Part shown: in pieces, positions 40,533-51,064 of the stretch | Layout: every line of letters starts with the position of its first letter | Position numbering within the stretch: the stretch's first letter is position 1 | Assembly (NCBI GenBank): GCA_016714015.1 | Contig: JADJNZ010000001.1 | Coordinates: forward strand, 930,001-994,000 | Length of the DNA stretch: 64,000 bases | Direction: 5' to 3' | Source of the DNA: Gemmatimonadota bacterium | GTDB lineage: Bacteria; Gemmatimonadota; Gemmatimonadetes; Gemmatimonadales; Gemmatimonadaceae | The notes under the pieces: model-generated | The model's database searches: none | What the model saw: only the letters and a program-made list of their open reading frames with translations | What the model was told of the DNA's origin: nothing | Program-made: the position numbers and the translations under genes

Positions 40533-43500
40533 ATGCCGCACACCGTCAGTCCGCCACTTCGATCGCGAATGACTCCGCCGCAGGTGTCCCGACCCCTGAG
40601 GTTGGCGGTCCTCGCGAGCGCACTCGTGATGTCCGCGCCCGCGGTCGCGGCGCAACAGGACATGTCGACGTTCGACTCGTGGCGGGTCACGCGTTTCGGA
40701 GACGAGACGCTGCCGTCGGGGATCATCACGTCGATCACCGCCGCGGCGTCCGGTCGCATCTGGGTCTCGACGTCGCGCGGGATCGCCTGGTTCGACGGGT
40801 GGCGCTTCGTGCAGGGGCGGACCACGCCGAACACACTCAACCGCGCGGCCAATGCGATCCTTCCGATGACCGGGGATTCGGTCGTCGTGCTGATGAATCG
40901 CATCATGTACGTGGGGGACACGGCCGGATTCGTCCAGCGGCCGGTCATCGTGAACGGCACGGAAGAACAGGTCTTGAGCGCCGTGCACACCCGGGACGGG
41001 TTGCTCCTCGTCGTGCCCTACGCCGCGACATCCGACTCCGTGCACCTGATGCGATGGACCCCGAGCGGCGCGGTGCATGTGGACGCACCGGCTCCCCTCG
41101 GGAGCCGGACCGTCGTCTCCCTGCATCCCGCGCCGGATGGCGGCGCGTGGCTCAACACGGGGTTCGCACTCTTCAGGTTGCGTGACGGCCGCTGGGAGTC
41201 GCACCTCGACGGCCGCGGACGCGTGCTGCGCGTCGAGCACCTGATCGAGACCACCGCAGGTGAGGTGGTGGCCAACATCCTCGGGGCCGAGGGTGGGAAC
41301 GGGGTGTGGCGATGGACCGGTCGCGGACGACCGCGCCGGGAGACGGGCGAGGGGGAAGACGCCCTGCTCGATCTGACGCTGGATGCGCAGGGACACCCGC
41401 TGGCGGTGCACGGTGGCGGCTACATCCGGCGGCGCGTGACGAGCTGGACGCCCTACGCGCGTCGACCCGCGGATGTGGACGATGCGCGCACCGTGCACGA
41501 GGACGACGTTGGCGATGTGTGGATCGGGACGGGCGAGGGACTGCTGCTCCTGCGCGCCCTCGCACCGCTCTGGAGCGGGCAACCTCAGGGCTTCCCGAGC
41601 CGCCGCGACCGCGTCAACGCCCTCGCGCGCGCGCGCGATGGTGCCCTGTGGGCCGGCACGGGCGACGGAATCGACATCTTCGAGCCCACTGGCGCGATTC
41701 GCCATATCGGCGAGGCCGCAGGCGTTCCGCTGGGGGCCGTCACGACGCTGGCGCGGGACTCGTCCGGGAACATGTGGGTCGGCAGCGGAGCCAGCATCGA
41801 GGGTGCCTTGCGCTGGAACGGCCGCACCTGGCAGCACTTCACCGCGCGAGATGGCCTGCGGGCGCCGCGCGTGCACCGGATCGTCGTGAGCCGCAGTGGC
41901 ACCGTCTGGTTCTTGGGGATCGGCCTACCGGACGGCGCGCCGGATGACGGACCGGGTGCGTTCAAGTTCCAGGACGGTCGCTTCACCGCTTTCGGAGTCG
42001 ACTCGGGGCTTCCCTCGGGCCGGGTGTACGACTTCGCCGAGGCGAGCGATGCAACCCGTTGGTTCGGCACGATCCGCGGGCTCAGTCGCCTGCGTGCGGG
42101 CACCTGGACGCACTGGAGCACGCGGCGCGGCCGGACCGCGACGCGCGCGTTCCGGGACACGCCGTTCAGGGTGTTCTCGCTGGACGTCGATACCGCCGGG
42201 GTGCCGTGGTTCGGCGATTCGCAGGGCGATTTCCCGTACGGGCTTGGCACGGTCGAGGCCGACACGCTTCGCTTCATCGGCATCAACGACGGGCTGGTGA
42301 GCAACGCCGTGCAGAGCGTGCGCGCGGGCGACGACGGCACGGTATGGATCGGCACCACGAACGGCCTGTCGGCGATGAACGCTGGTGTCCTGTACCGTTT
42401 CGGAACGGACGGAGGGCTCGGCTTCCCGCACATCTGGCCCATCCTACCCGAGTCGCGTGTCGTGACGGTCGGCACGCTCGGGGGCGGCATTCGCCGCCTC
42501 GCGCTCGATGCCACTGACGTTCCCGCCCCTCGGGTGGTGATTCAGCCGCCCACCATCGGGACGAGTGCGGCCAACGTGGCATGGACCCCCCTCGCGTGGC
42601 GTGGGACGATCCCCTCCGAGCGCATCGAGACGCGCCACCGCATCGATGGCAAGGCGTGGAGCGGCTGGTCCGCCATCCATTCGGCCGTGTTGTCGCTCCC
42701 CGGTGGCCGACACACGCTCGAGGTGCAGGCGAAGGGGCTCTTCGCGCGCACGGACGGCCCCATCACCGCAGTCGAGTTCGACGTCCCCGGTCCGATCGTG
42801 ACGCGCCCCGCGTTCCTCATCCCGGTCGGGGCGCTGCTGCTCCTCCTCATCGCCCTCTCGGTCGCCAGCGCACGGCGCCAGCGCCGCGACGCGGCGGTGC
42901 TGCGCGAGAGCGAGGGGCGCTTCCGCGCGCTCGCCGGTGCCACGACAGAAGGCATCGCGATCTCGGTGGGCGACCGCATCGTGGAGGCCAACGAGCAGCT
43001 CCACCGCATGCTGGGCCTGCCCGACGGCTCGCTGCGCGGGCGGGCGGTGCCGACGGTGCTCGGCCCCGCCGCGGCCCCGGCCGCGGACGATGCCGCGCGC
43101 GCGACGACGCTCCAGCGGGCCGATGGCGAGCGATTCCCGGCGGAGGTGCGCGAGCGCGTCGCGCCGTATCTCGGCGCCGAGGCGCGCATCGCCGCCGTGC
43201 AGGACCTGTCGGAACGCGTCGCGGCGCGGCGCGCCCTGCGCGAGTCCGAGGAACGCTTCGAGACGATCTTCCGCAAGAGCCCCACCGCGATCGTCCTGAC
43301 CACGTGGCCCGAGGGCCGTTTCGTCGACGTGAGCGAGGGGTTCGAACTCGCATCCGGCTACTCGCGCGACGAGCTCGTGGGACGGTCGGCGACGGAACTG
43401 GACCTCTATCACCACACGGACGATCGGGACCGTCTCCGGGCGGCGCTCGAGCGCGACGCGAAGGCGGGCGGCGCCGAGGTGCTCATGCATCGGCGCGACG

Positions 43501-44747
43501 GGACGCTGCGGAGCCTCCTCGGCACGTTCGTGCGCCTCGAACTCGACGGCCGCCCGCACGTCCTCGGTGCGCTGACCGACATCACCGACCGGCGCACCCT
43601 CGAGGCACAGCTGCTGCAGTCGCAGAAGATGGAGGCCGTCGGGCGGCTCGCCGGCGGCGTCGCGCACGATTTCAACAACCTGCTGACGGTCATCCTCGGG
43701 CACGCCGACCTGCTGCGCAGCGCGGTCCACGAACCCACGGCGCTCGCCGACATCGGCGACATCCACGCGGCCGCGCAGCGGGCGGCCGACCTCACGCGCC
43801 AGCTGCTCACCTTCGCACGGAAGCAGCGCATCTCGCCGCGCATCGTCGAGCTCGGCGGGCTCGTGCAACGGACGCAGCGCATGCTCGCGCGGCTCCTCGG
43901 CGAGCGGATCGCCATCGAGGCGCGCATCGAGGCCGACCTGCCTCAGGTGATGGTGGACGCCGGGCAGATCGAGCAGGTGATCGTGAACCTCGCGGTGAAC
44001 GCGCGCGACGCGATGCCGCAGGGCGGCCGCCTGACGATCGAGGCCACGACGGTGGAGCTCGACGAGGCCTACGCGCGTGACCATGCGCACATCACCGCCG
44101 GCCAGTACGCGCTGATCGCGATGAGCGACACCGGGATGGGCATCCCCGACGACGTGTTGCCGCGCATCTTCGAGCCGTTCTTCACGACCAAGGAGGTCGG
44201 CGAAGGAACGGGGCTCGGACTCTCCATCTGCTACGGCATCGTGCGCGAGGCGGGCGGCCACATCGCGGTATACAGCGAGGTCAACAAGGGGACGACGGTG
44301 CGGATCTATCTCCCGGCGCGCCCGCAGCTCGAGGAGGATGTCGCCGAGTCCGCCCCGCCCGCCATCGTCGGCGGAACGGAGGTCGTCCTCGTCGTCGAGG
44401 ACGAGGCGTTGGTCCGCGCCCTCGTCGAGCGGACGCTCCGCTCGCTCGGGTACACCGTGGTGAGCGCGGGCAGTCTCGCCGACGCGCTCGCCGCGGTGGA
44501 CCGGATGCCGATCCCGCCGCGCGTCCTCGTCACCGACGTGGTGCTCCCCGGGGCCGGCGGACCGGAGATCGCGCGGGCCCTCCGCGCGCGGCTCCCCGAG
44601 ATCGCGGTGCTCTACATCTCCGGCTACACCGAGCGCGGCTCCTCGTCGACGACCGCCCTCGATGCGCCCCTGCTCTCCAAGCCCTTCACGGCGGCGGAGC
44701 TGGCGGCGGCGATCCGGCGACAACTGGACGACACAGCCTCCCCCTGA
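40533..44747 (+). CDS. Hybrid histidine kinase with periplasmic propeller and receiver domain
   Basis: The protein is 1404 residues from ATG 40533 (ATG 40569 is an alternative). Order: leader (RPLRLAVLASALVMS), two-component-regulator propeller repeats over about residues 45-660 (for example WVSTSRGIAWFDG, WIGTGEGLLLL, WIGTTNGLSAM), Y_Y_Y domain to about 755, one membrane helix (FLIPVGALLLLLIALSVA), two PAS domains (about 790-1030), HisKA-type kinase with phospho-site GGVAHDFNNLLTV (His1045), HATPase with NLAVNARDAMPQGG and GEGTGLGLSICYG, and a receiver with phospho-acceptor Asp1335 in LVTDVVLPGAGG. It resembles Bacteroidetes HTCS sensors but lacks the DNA-binding output, so a separate effector is needed. 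The ligand may be polymer-derived. Confidence 0.93.
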   Translation: MPHTVSPPLRSRMTPPQVSRPLRLAVLASALVMSAPAVAAQQDMSTFDSWRVTRFGDETLPSGIITSITAAASGRIWVSTSRGIAWFDGWRFVQGRTTPNTLNRAANAILPMTGDSVVVLMNRIMYVGDTAGFVQRPVIVNGTEEQVLSAVHTRDGLLLVVPYAATSDSVHLMRWTPSGAVHVDAPAPLGSRTVVSLHPAPDGGAWLNTGFALFRLRDGRWESHLDGRGRVLRVEHLIETTAGEVVANILGAEGGNGVWRWTGRGRPRRETGEGEDALLDLTLDAQGHPLAVHGGGYIRRRVTSWTPYARRPADVDDARTVHEDDVGDVWIGTGEGLLLLRALAPLWSGQPQGFPSRRDRVNALARARDGALWAGTGDGIDIFEPTGAIRHIGEAAGVPLGAVTTLARDSSGNMWVGSGASIEGALRWNGRTWQHFTARDGLRAPRVHRIVVSRSGTVWFLGIGLPDGAPDDGPGAFKFQDGRFTAFGVDSGLPSGRVYDFAEASDATRWFGTIRGLSRLRAGTWTHWSTRRGRTATRAFRDTPFRVFSLDVDTAGVPWFGDSQGDFPYGLGTVEADTLRFIGINDGLVSNAVQSVRAGDDGTVWIGTTNGLSAMNAGVLYRFGTDGGLGFPHIWPILPESRVVTVGTLGGGIRRLALDATDVPAPRVVIQPPTIGTSAANVAWTPLAWRGTIPSERIETRHRIDGKAWSGWSAIHSAVLSLPGGRHTLEVQAKGLFARTDGPITAVEFDVPGPIVTRPAFLIPVGALLLLLIALSVASARRQRRDAAVLRESEGRFRALAGATTEGIAISVGDRIVEANEQLHRMLGLPDGSLRGRAVPTVLGPAAAPAADDAARATTLQRADGERFPAEVRERVAPYLGAEARIAAVQDLSERVAARRALRESEERFETIFRKSPTAIVLTTWPEGRFVDVSEGFELASGYSRDELVGRSATELDLYHHTDDRDRLRAALERDAKAGGAEVLMHRRDGTLRSLLGTFVRLELDGRPHVLGALTDITDRRTLEAQLLQSQKMEAVGRLAGGVAHDFNNLLTVILGHADLLRSAVHEPTALADIGDIHAAAQRAADLTRQLLTFARKQRISPRIVELGGLVQRTQRMLARLLGERIAIEARIEADLPQVMVDAGQIEQVIVNLAVNARDAMPQGGRLTIEATTVELDEAYARDHAHITAGQYALIAMSDTGMGIPDDVLPRIFEPFFTTKEVGEGTGLGLSICYGIVREAGGHIAVYSEVNKGTTVRIYLPARPQLEEDVAESAPPAIVGGTEVVLVVEDEALVRALVERTLRSLGYTVVSAGSLADALAAVDRMPIPPRVLVTDVVLPGAGGPEIARALRARLPEIAVLYISGYTERGSSSTTALDAPLLSKPFTAAELAAAIRRQLDDTASP

Positions 44748-44836
44748 CCGTCCAGCGGGTCGGTGCCCCACGGCGTGGCATCCCTGTGACCTGGGTCGTT
44801 GGTCGCCGGAGCTCCCACGGCGTAGGTTAGGGGGAG

Positions 44837-47800
44837 ATGCCACCGTTTCGTCGGCTCCGCGCTCGCCCCCGCACGATCCTCGCCGCCCTCGGGCTCGCGG
44901 GATTGTCGTTGCTCTCCTGTGGCCGTGAGCTCACGGGCCCGGAGCGGGGACTGCGCGTCGCGAGCGGGCTCTCGTTCATCGGGCAGTATCCGGGGCCGCT
45001 CGCCTCGGTGGCCGAGGGAGCGGGGTCGGTCGTGCCCTTCGAGCGCGTGCGGATCGTGTTCCGGCGCAGCGACGGCAGCGCCGCGCTCGATACCGTCGTG
45101 AACTTCCCCTCGAATGCGGACTCGATCGCCCTCGACCTGCGCCTCGAGCTCGCGAGCGACGCGCCGCCACAGGGCGAGGCGCTCGCGCTCTCCCTCGCGT
45201 ACATGAACTCGGCGGGGGACACCGTCTTCCGCGGCGGACCGATCCCGGTGGTGGCCCAAGTGCGCGCGCCGGGGGCGCCGCCGCCGGCCCCGGCGCCGGT
45301 CCCGCTCACCTACACCGGACCGGGCGCCAACGCGACGGCGGTCGTGATCGCCCCCGAGACGCTCACCGTCACGGCGGGTGACCCCTTCAGTTTCAGCGCG
45401 GTCGCGCGCGACGGCCAAGGCAACGCCGTCACCGGCACCCCGATCGTCTACACGACGCTCGATCCGGCGCGGGCGACGCTGACGTCGCAGAGCGCGGGCA
45501 GCGGCACGGCCACCGCCCTGCGCGGCATCGCGCGCATCGAGGCACAGCTGCCCACGGGCGCGGCGAGCGACACGGCCTACCTCGTCGTGCTGCCGCGCCC
45601 CGGCGCGCTCGCCGTCGTCAGCGGCGGTGCACAGTCGGGGCTCGCCGGCACCGCGCTCGGCCAGCCCGTCACCGTGCGTCTCACCGCGACCGACGGTCAG
45701 CCGCTCGCCGATCGCGCCGTCTCCCTCGCGGTGACGAGCGGCGGCGGCAGCGTGACAGCGCTCGACACACTCACCGACGCGACCGGACTCTTCCGCTTCT
45801 CCTGGACGCTGGGCACGGCCGGCGCGCAGAGCATCAGCGTGAGCAGCGCGGGGGTCACCACCATCACCGTCGGGGCGACCGCCGCGCCGAACGGCGCGGT
45901 GCGGATGGTGATCACCCAGGAGGTCGGCGCGACCTATCAGGCGGGCGACAGCATCCCGGCGCTCATCGCCGAGGCGCAGCTGGTCGATGGATCGCGCGAC
46001 ACGACCTTCGCCGACTCGGTGTTCCTCGGCTTCGCGATCAACCCGACCGGGGCGGCGCTCGTCGGCGTCACCCGGGTGCGCGCCGTGGCCGGTGTCGCGC
46101 GGTTCGAGGATTTCCGCCTCCAGCGCGCCGGCACCGGCTACCAGCTCCTCGTGGGGCGACCGGGTCTCATCGCCGACACCTCGACGGCAATCGCGATCAC
46201 CGCCCGGCCCGCGAGCAGTCTGGACCTCGCGTCGGGCGGCGGTCAGACCGCCGCGCCGGGGTCCCCGCTGCCGTCACCGATCATCGTGCGCGTGACCGAC
46301 CCGTACGCCAACCCGATCGCGGGGGTGATCGTCAGCTTCGCGACCACGAACGGAACGCTCGGCGCCGCGGCAGACACGACCGACGCCACTGGCGCGGCGA
46401 GCACCACGTGGACGCTCGGCGCCGTCGTCGGCACGCAGTCGATGACCGTGACGGCGAGCGGGCTCGCGGGCTCTCCGCTCACCGTGAACGCGAGCGGCAG
46501 CGCCGGCATCGCGACGACCACCCTCGCGCCGCAGCTCGACACCCTCACCGCGATCGGGGCGTCACGCCTGCTCGTGCCCACGTCGCGCGATGGCGCGAAC
46601 AACGTCACGCCCGGCTCCTACACCTGGCTCTCGCGCGATCCCGCGTTCGTGAGCGTGAATGACAGTGGCCGCGTCGTCGCCGTCGCCAACGGCGCCGCCT
46701 GGGTCGTGGCCACCGAGGCGGGCGGCACGCGCGACTCGGCCCGCGTGGTGGTCGACCAGCGGCTCGCGACCATCCGCGTCTCGCCCGATCCCCGCACGAT
46801 CTACCTCGGTGCCTCGTTCCAGTTCTCCGCGGTCGCGGTCGACGGGCTCGGTGTGGCGCTCACGAACCAGCCGACCTTCACCTGGACGACGGCGTCGGGA
46901 TCGATCGCGTCGATCAGTGCGACCGGCAACGCGACCGGCGTCGGGCTCGGCGGGACGCAAGTGCGCGCGACCGCCGGAGCCGTCACCGGCGTGGCGAGCC
47001 TCACGGTGCTCACGCCGATCACGCGCATCGCCGTCGTGCGCGACTCGACCGGCTTCGCGGTGAGCGACACCTTCTCGCTGGCGGCGTTGGCGCGGACGCG
47101 AAGCTACCGCGCGGTCGCCTACGACACGCTCGACGTCGTGATGCCGGGCGTCACGTTCGCCTGGGCATCGTCGAACCCGTCGGTCGCGAGCCTCGACTCG
47201 GTGGGCACGGCGACGGCGCGTGCGCTCGCGGTGGCCAACGGCTTCACGGCGGTCCGCGCCACCGCGCAGGGCGTCGTGGGCACCGCGGCCCTGACCGTCG
47301 CGCAGGTGATGACCGCGGTCGAGCTCTCGCCGGCGAGCGTGAGCGTCGCACCGCAGGGCTCGGTGGTGCTCACGGCGCGCCGGCGTGACGCGAACGGGTT
47401 TTTCATCCCCGGCGGCACCTTCACGTACGCGTCGGCGGACGGCGCGATCGCGACGATCTCCGCGACGGGCGTGGTGACCGGTGTGGCGGTGGGCGGGGCG
47501 ACCGTGACCGCGACGAGCGATGCCGTGACGTCGTCACCGACGACGGTGACGGTGACCAACAGCGTGCCGGCGATCATCTCGTTCGGACGCGACACGCTCG
47601 CGATCGGGCGCTCGGCGGTGAATGCGTCGATCCCGGTCTATCTCAGCCGCCCGAACGGCGCGCCGGTGACGGTGACCCTCGCCGTCGCCGACACCTTCGC
47701 CTTCTTCTCGACCGCGTCCGTCACGATCCCGGCCGGGCAGACCGCCGCGGCGGCGAACCTCAACGGGCGCAACGCGGGCACGACGCAGGTGTTCGCGACC

Positions 47801-50800
47801 GATGGCAGCGCGACAGGCTACGCCGGCGACACGGCGGTGCTCGCGGTGCAGGCGTCGGTCCGCTTCACGAACGCGAACTACTCACTGCTCGTGAACGACG
47901 AGCTCTCGACGCAGGTGCTGCTCACCGATCCCTCGCCGGCGGGCGGGACGTTCATCACATACACCTTCGGTACGCCAGGTCGCGCGACGGTGTCGCCGGA
48001 CCCGGCGTTCATCCCGGCGGGCCAGCTCGCGGCGAACGTGGTGCTGCGGGCGACAGCGGCGGGCGGGACGACGGTGACCCCGGCGGCCACGGGGGTGACC
48101 GGGACCGCCTCGTCGATCAGCACGCTCGCGGCGGTGCTCACCCTCTCGCGCCCGTACACGAGCGTCGGCGTCGGGCAGTTCCGCAACGACTGGTACGTGT
48201 ACACGCCGCAGAACGTGAACACGCCCGTCGCGGTCACGCTCACGAGTTCCGATTCCGCCGCGCTCCGCCTCGACCAGCCGGTTGTGACGATCCCCGCCGG
48301 CAGCAACTACGTGTACTTCACGACGCGCGGCGAGGCGCCGGGCGCGTCGACCATCACCGCGACGGCGCCCGGCTGGACCGTCGCGAGCCTGCCGATGACG
48401 GTGACGTCGCCGCAGCTCGGGTTGGCGGGCGGCGGGACGCTCAACACGACGAATCCCGAGGTCGGCCTGACGGTGTACGCCGAGGATTCGACGAACACCG
48501 CGCACTGGCGCTCCAACGCGCTCGCGATCACGGTGTCGTCGAGCGACACGACCGTGATGCGCGTCAACACGCCGAACGTCGTGATCGGTGCGGGGCAGTA
48601 CTTCACGAGCACGCTGCGCGTGATCCCCGGCGGCACGCCGGGCACCGCGTGGATCCGCGTGACGGCGAGCGGTCATCGACCGGACTCGGTGCTGTACACG
48701 ACGATCGGGCCGCGGCTCCGGAACCAGCTCGCGACCGCGCGCGTGGGCGCGGGGCAGAACCGGCCCGACCACTACGTCTACACGCCGAACAACGTGACGT
48801 CACCGCTGGTCGTGCGCCTCGCCTCGAGCAATCCGGCGGTCGCGACCGTCCCCGACTCCGTGGTCATCCCGACCAACACGAACTACGCCTACTACACGCT
48901 GCGCGGCATCACGCCCGGTACGGTGCAGATCGTCTCGACCGCGGTCGGCTACCAGCCGGACACGGTCGGGTTCCTGATCACGTCACCCAAGCTTTATGCC
49001 ACGGGAGGCGGGACGCACAACAACTATGCGCCACCGGTCGGTTTCACCGTGTACTCGGCGGACACGTTGAACCAGGCGCACTACGCCACGGACACCATCC
49101 GGATGGCGTTCAGCTCGTCCGACACGACCGTGATCCGCGTGACGGAGGCGGACACCATCCTACCGGGCGAGTACTACACGTCGAACGGTCGCGTGAGCTT
49201 CGTCGGCGTCGGATCGGCGTGGGTGCGGGCGACCGCCCCCGGCATGCGCGCGGACTCGATCCTCTACACCGTGGTCCAGCCGCGCATCCTGTTCAGCTTC
49301 GAGACGTATCGAATCGGACGTCGCCAGTACCGACTGCCGACCGACTTCTACGTCTATACGCCGAATAACCCAGCCACCCCGCTCAACGCGACGATCACGC
49401 AGTCGAACGCGACGGCGGACTCGCTCACCGGCACGGCGCTCACCATCCCGACCAACCTGAACTACGCCTACTTCGGCTTGGCCGCGCGACAGACGGGGAT
49501 CGACACGCTCGTCGTGACGGCGCCGGGCTACCTCCCCGACACGGCGTACGTGATCATCACCAGCCCCCGTCTCGTCGGCGGCGGGCTCTCGGCGAACGTG
49601 ACGACGACCACACCGCCGCAGGCGACGACGATCTACGTCGCGGACTCGGTCGGCGGCTACCACTATTCGCTCGACACGCTCCTCTTCAGCGCGAGCTCCA
49701 GCAACGATGCCGTGGTGCAACCCGACAGCGTCGGATTCCGGCTTCCGCGCGGTGCGTACTACGTGCAGCCGCGCGTCCGCTTCGTCGGCCCGGGCACGGG
49801 GAGCATCACCTGGAGCGACTCGCTGGGGACCGGCTATGGCAGCGTCACGTCGAACACGGTCACCGTCACCGGCCCCTCGCTCAGCTTCGTGAACTCGTAT
49901 CCGGTGCTCGGCATGCGGCAGTACCGGCTCGGCACCGGCGCCTACGTCTCCATCCCCAACGCGATCGGCGCGCCCCTCGTCGTGCGCCTCGTCTCGACCG
50001 ATCCGGCCGTGGCGACGGTGCCCGACAGCGTGATCATCCCGCCGGGCCAGAACTACGCCTATGTCGACGTGCGCGCTCAGAGCAGCATCGGCACGGTCCA
50101 GTTGCAGGCGACGGCCCTCGGGTACGCCAGCGCGTCGACCACGCAGCAGGTCACCGCGCCGCGCTTCCTGATCTCGACCACGACGACGCTGCGCACGACG
50201 CAGCCCGCACCGAACCTCTCCGTCCAGGCCGCGGACGCGAACGGATCGGCGCACTACGTCTGGGAGCCGGTCACCGTCACGCTCACCTCGTCGTCGCCGA
50301 CCACGGCGTCCATCGATAGCGCGTCGGTGGTGATCGCGGCGGGCAACTACATCAACAGCACGGCGCGCGTGCAGCCGTTGACACCCGGCACGACGCAACT
50401 CACGGCCAGTGACGCGCGGATCGAGAGCTACCGCTACAACGAGGCGAACGTCACGGTCTCCGTCGCGATCCCGACGCTCGGATGGAGCGCGGGCGCGTCC
50501 CCGCTCCGGGTGGGTCTCGGACAGTGGAAGGAGCCGTATCCCTCGACGCCGGACTACATCGCCGGTCCGCTGACGGTGACCATGAGCCATGCGACGGCGA
50601 CGAGCACCACGGCGCCCAGCGCGATCATCCCGAACGGTGGCTACTACGTCTACACGCGCGTGACCGGCGCCGCGCCCGGCGCCGACACGATCACCTTCTC
50701 GGCGCCGGGGTACAACAACGTCCGCGGCGCGATCGACGTCGCACCCGGCCGGATCGACGCGCTCGGGAGCTGGCCGACGACGCTGGCGAGCGATTCGATC

Positions 50801-51064
50801 CAGGTGACGCTCTATGCGCGTGATCCCGATGGCAACGTGACGAACGTGGCCGCACCGACCAGCTTCGCCATCGCCGTCGCCGGGAGCGCGCTCGAAGCCC
50901 GGAACGGGGGCGTGGCGATCACCTCCGTGACGATCCCCACCGACGCCCAGTCGACGACCTTCTGGTTGCGGCGGCTCGCGAACGGCACGGCGGTCGTCAC
51001 CATCACCAATGCGCACTACGTCACGCAGGTCGCCCCGACGGTGACCGTCACGGGAGCCCCATGA
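44837..51064 (+). CDS. Giant Ig-repeat lipoprotein (adhesin-like)
   Basis: The 2075-residue protein starts with a leader ending in lipobox LSLLSC. Residues about 30-240 repeat the architecture of the lipoprotein at 3829-4536. Residues about 250-570 hold invasin-type (Big_1) domains (VSGGAQSGLAGTALGQPVTV; ASGGGQTAAPGSPLPSPIIV). Residues about 570-905 are Big_2 domains (GSIASISATGNATGVGLGG; IATISATGVVTGVAVGG). From residue 1109 come four long tandem units of 190-201 residues plus a partial fifth. There is no sortase, autotransporter or T9SS tail that I can see, so surface display would rely on lipidation. A GGGGGAG site precedes ATG. The stop overlaps the next gene (ATGA). Confidence 0.9.
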   Translation: MPPFRRLRARPRTILAALGLAGLSLLSCGRELTGPERGLRVASGLSFIGQYPGPLASVAEGAGSVVPFERVRIVFRRSDGSAALDTVVNFPSNADSIALDLRLELASDAPPQGEALALSLAYMNSAGDTVFRGGPIPVVAQVRAPGAPPPAPAPVPLTYTGPGANATAVVIAPETLTVTAGDPFSFSAVARDGQGNAVTGTPIVYTTLDPARATLTSQSAGSGTATALRGIARIEAQLPTGAASDTAYLVVLPRPGALAVVSGGAQSGLAGTALGQPVTVRLTATDGQPLADRAVSLAVTSGGGSVTALDTLTDATGLFRFSWTLGTAGAQSISVSSAGVTTITVGATAAPNGAVRMVITQEVGATYQAGDSIPALIAEAQLVDGSRDTTFADSVFLGFAINPTGAALVGVTRVRAVAGVARFEDFRLQRAGTGYQLLVGRPGLIADTSTAIAITARPASSLDLASGGGQTAAPGSPLPSPIIVRVTDPYANPIAGVIVSFATTNGTLGAAADTTDATGAASTTWTLGAVVGTQSMTVTASGLAGSPLTVNASGSAGIATTTLAPQLDTLTAIGASRLLVPTSRDGANNVTPGSYTWLSRDPAFVSVNDSGRVVAVANGAAWVVATEAGGTRDSARVVVDQRLATIRVSPDPRTIYLGASFQFSAVAVDGLGVALTNQPTFTWTTASGSIASISATGNATGVGLGGTQVRATAGAVTGVASLTVLTPITRIAVVRDSTGFAVSDTFSLAALARTRSYRAVAYDTLDVVMPGVTFAWASSNPSVASLDSVGTATARALAVANGFTAVRATAQGVVGTAALTVAQVMTAVELSPASVSVAPQGSVVLTARRRDANGFFIPGGTFTYASADGAIATISATGVVTGVAVGGATVTATSDAVTSSPTTVTVTNSVPAIISFGRDTLAIGRSAVNASIPVYLSRPNGAPVTVTLAVADTFAFFSTASVTIPAGQTAAAANLNGRNAGTTQVFATDGSATGYAGDTAVLAVQASVRFTNANYSLLVNDELSTQVLLTDPSPAGGTFITYTFGTPGRATVSPDPAFIPAGQLAANVVLRATAAGGTTVTPAATGVTGTASSISTLAAVLTLSRPYTSVGVGQFRNDWYVYTPQNVNTPVAVTLTSSDSAALRLDQPVVTIPAGSNYVYFTTRGEAPGASTITATAPGWTVASLPMTVTSPQLGLAGGGTLNTTNPEVGLTVYAEDSTNTAHWRSNALAITVSSSDTTVMRVNTPNVVIGAGQYFTSTLRVIPGGTPGTAWIRVTASGHRPDSVLYTTIGPRLRNQLATARVGAGQNRPDHYVYTPNNVTSPLVVRLASSNPAVATVPDSVVIPTNTNYAYYTLRGITPGTVQIVSTAVGYQPDTVGFLITSPKLYATGGGTHNNYAPPVGFTVYSADTLNQAHYATDTIRMAFSSSDTTVIRVTEADTILPGEYYTSNGRVSFVGVGSAWVRATAPGMRADSILYTVVQPRILFSFETYRIGRRQYRLPTDFYVYTPNNPATPLNATITQSNATADSLTGTALTIPTNLNYAYFGLAARQTGIDTLVVTAPGYLPDTAYVIITSPRLVGGGLSANVTTTTPPQATTIYVADSVGGYHYSLDTLLFSASSSNDAVVQPDSVGFRLPRGAYYVQPRVRFVGPGTGSITWSDSLGTGYGSVTSNTVTVTGPSLSFVNSYPVLGMRQYRLGTGAYVSIPNAIGAPLVVRLVSTDPAVATVPDSVIIPPGQNYAYVDVRAQSSIGTVQLQATALGYASASTTQQVTAPRFLISTTTTLRTTQPAPNLSVQAADANGSAHYVWEPVTVTLTSSSPTTASIDSASVVIAAGNYINSTARVQPLTPGTTQLTASDARIESYRYNEANVTVSVAIPTLGWSAGASPLRVGLGQWKEPYPSTPDYIAGPLTVTMSHATATSTTAPSAIIPNGGYYVYTRVTGAAPGADTITFSAPGYNNVRGAIDVAPGRIDALGSWPTTLASDSIQVTLYARDPDGNVTNVAAPTSFAIAVAGSALEARNGGVAITSVTIPTDAQSTTFWLRRLANGTAVVTITNAHYVTQVAPTVTVTGAP
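48161..50745 (+). repeat. Tandem protein-coding repeats of 570-603 bases
   Basis: Units begin near 48161, 48740, 49310, 49898 and 50501, each opening with a VGxGQxR-type strand followed by YVYTPNN or a variant. Each unit contains two Ig-like halves: the first ends in ITSP or VTSP after GYxPDT, the second has TVYxxDxxxxxHY and SSSDTTV. The fifth unit keeps only the first half. Distances between equivalent residues are 193, 190, 198 and 201 codons. The repeats are diverged at DNA level, so they are old rather than recently amplified. Confidence 0.85.

Noticed and set aside
42444..44843. 799-residue minus-strand open frame under the hybrid kinase
   Set aside because: No domain is visible, while the opposite strand has a complete kinase and receiver with all catalytic residues.
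48161..50745. Recent DNA-level tandem duplication or phase-variable repeat
   Set aside because: Units are alike only at protein level with differing lengths (190-201 codons), so slippage-type variation is unlikely.
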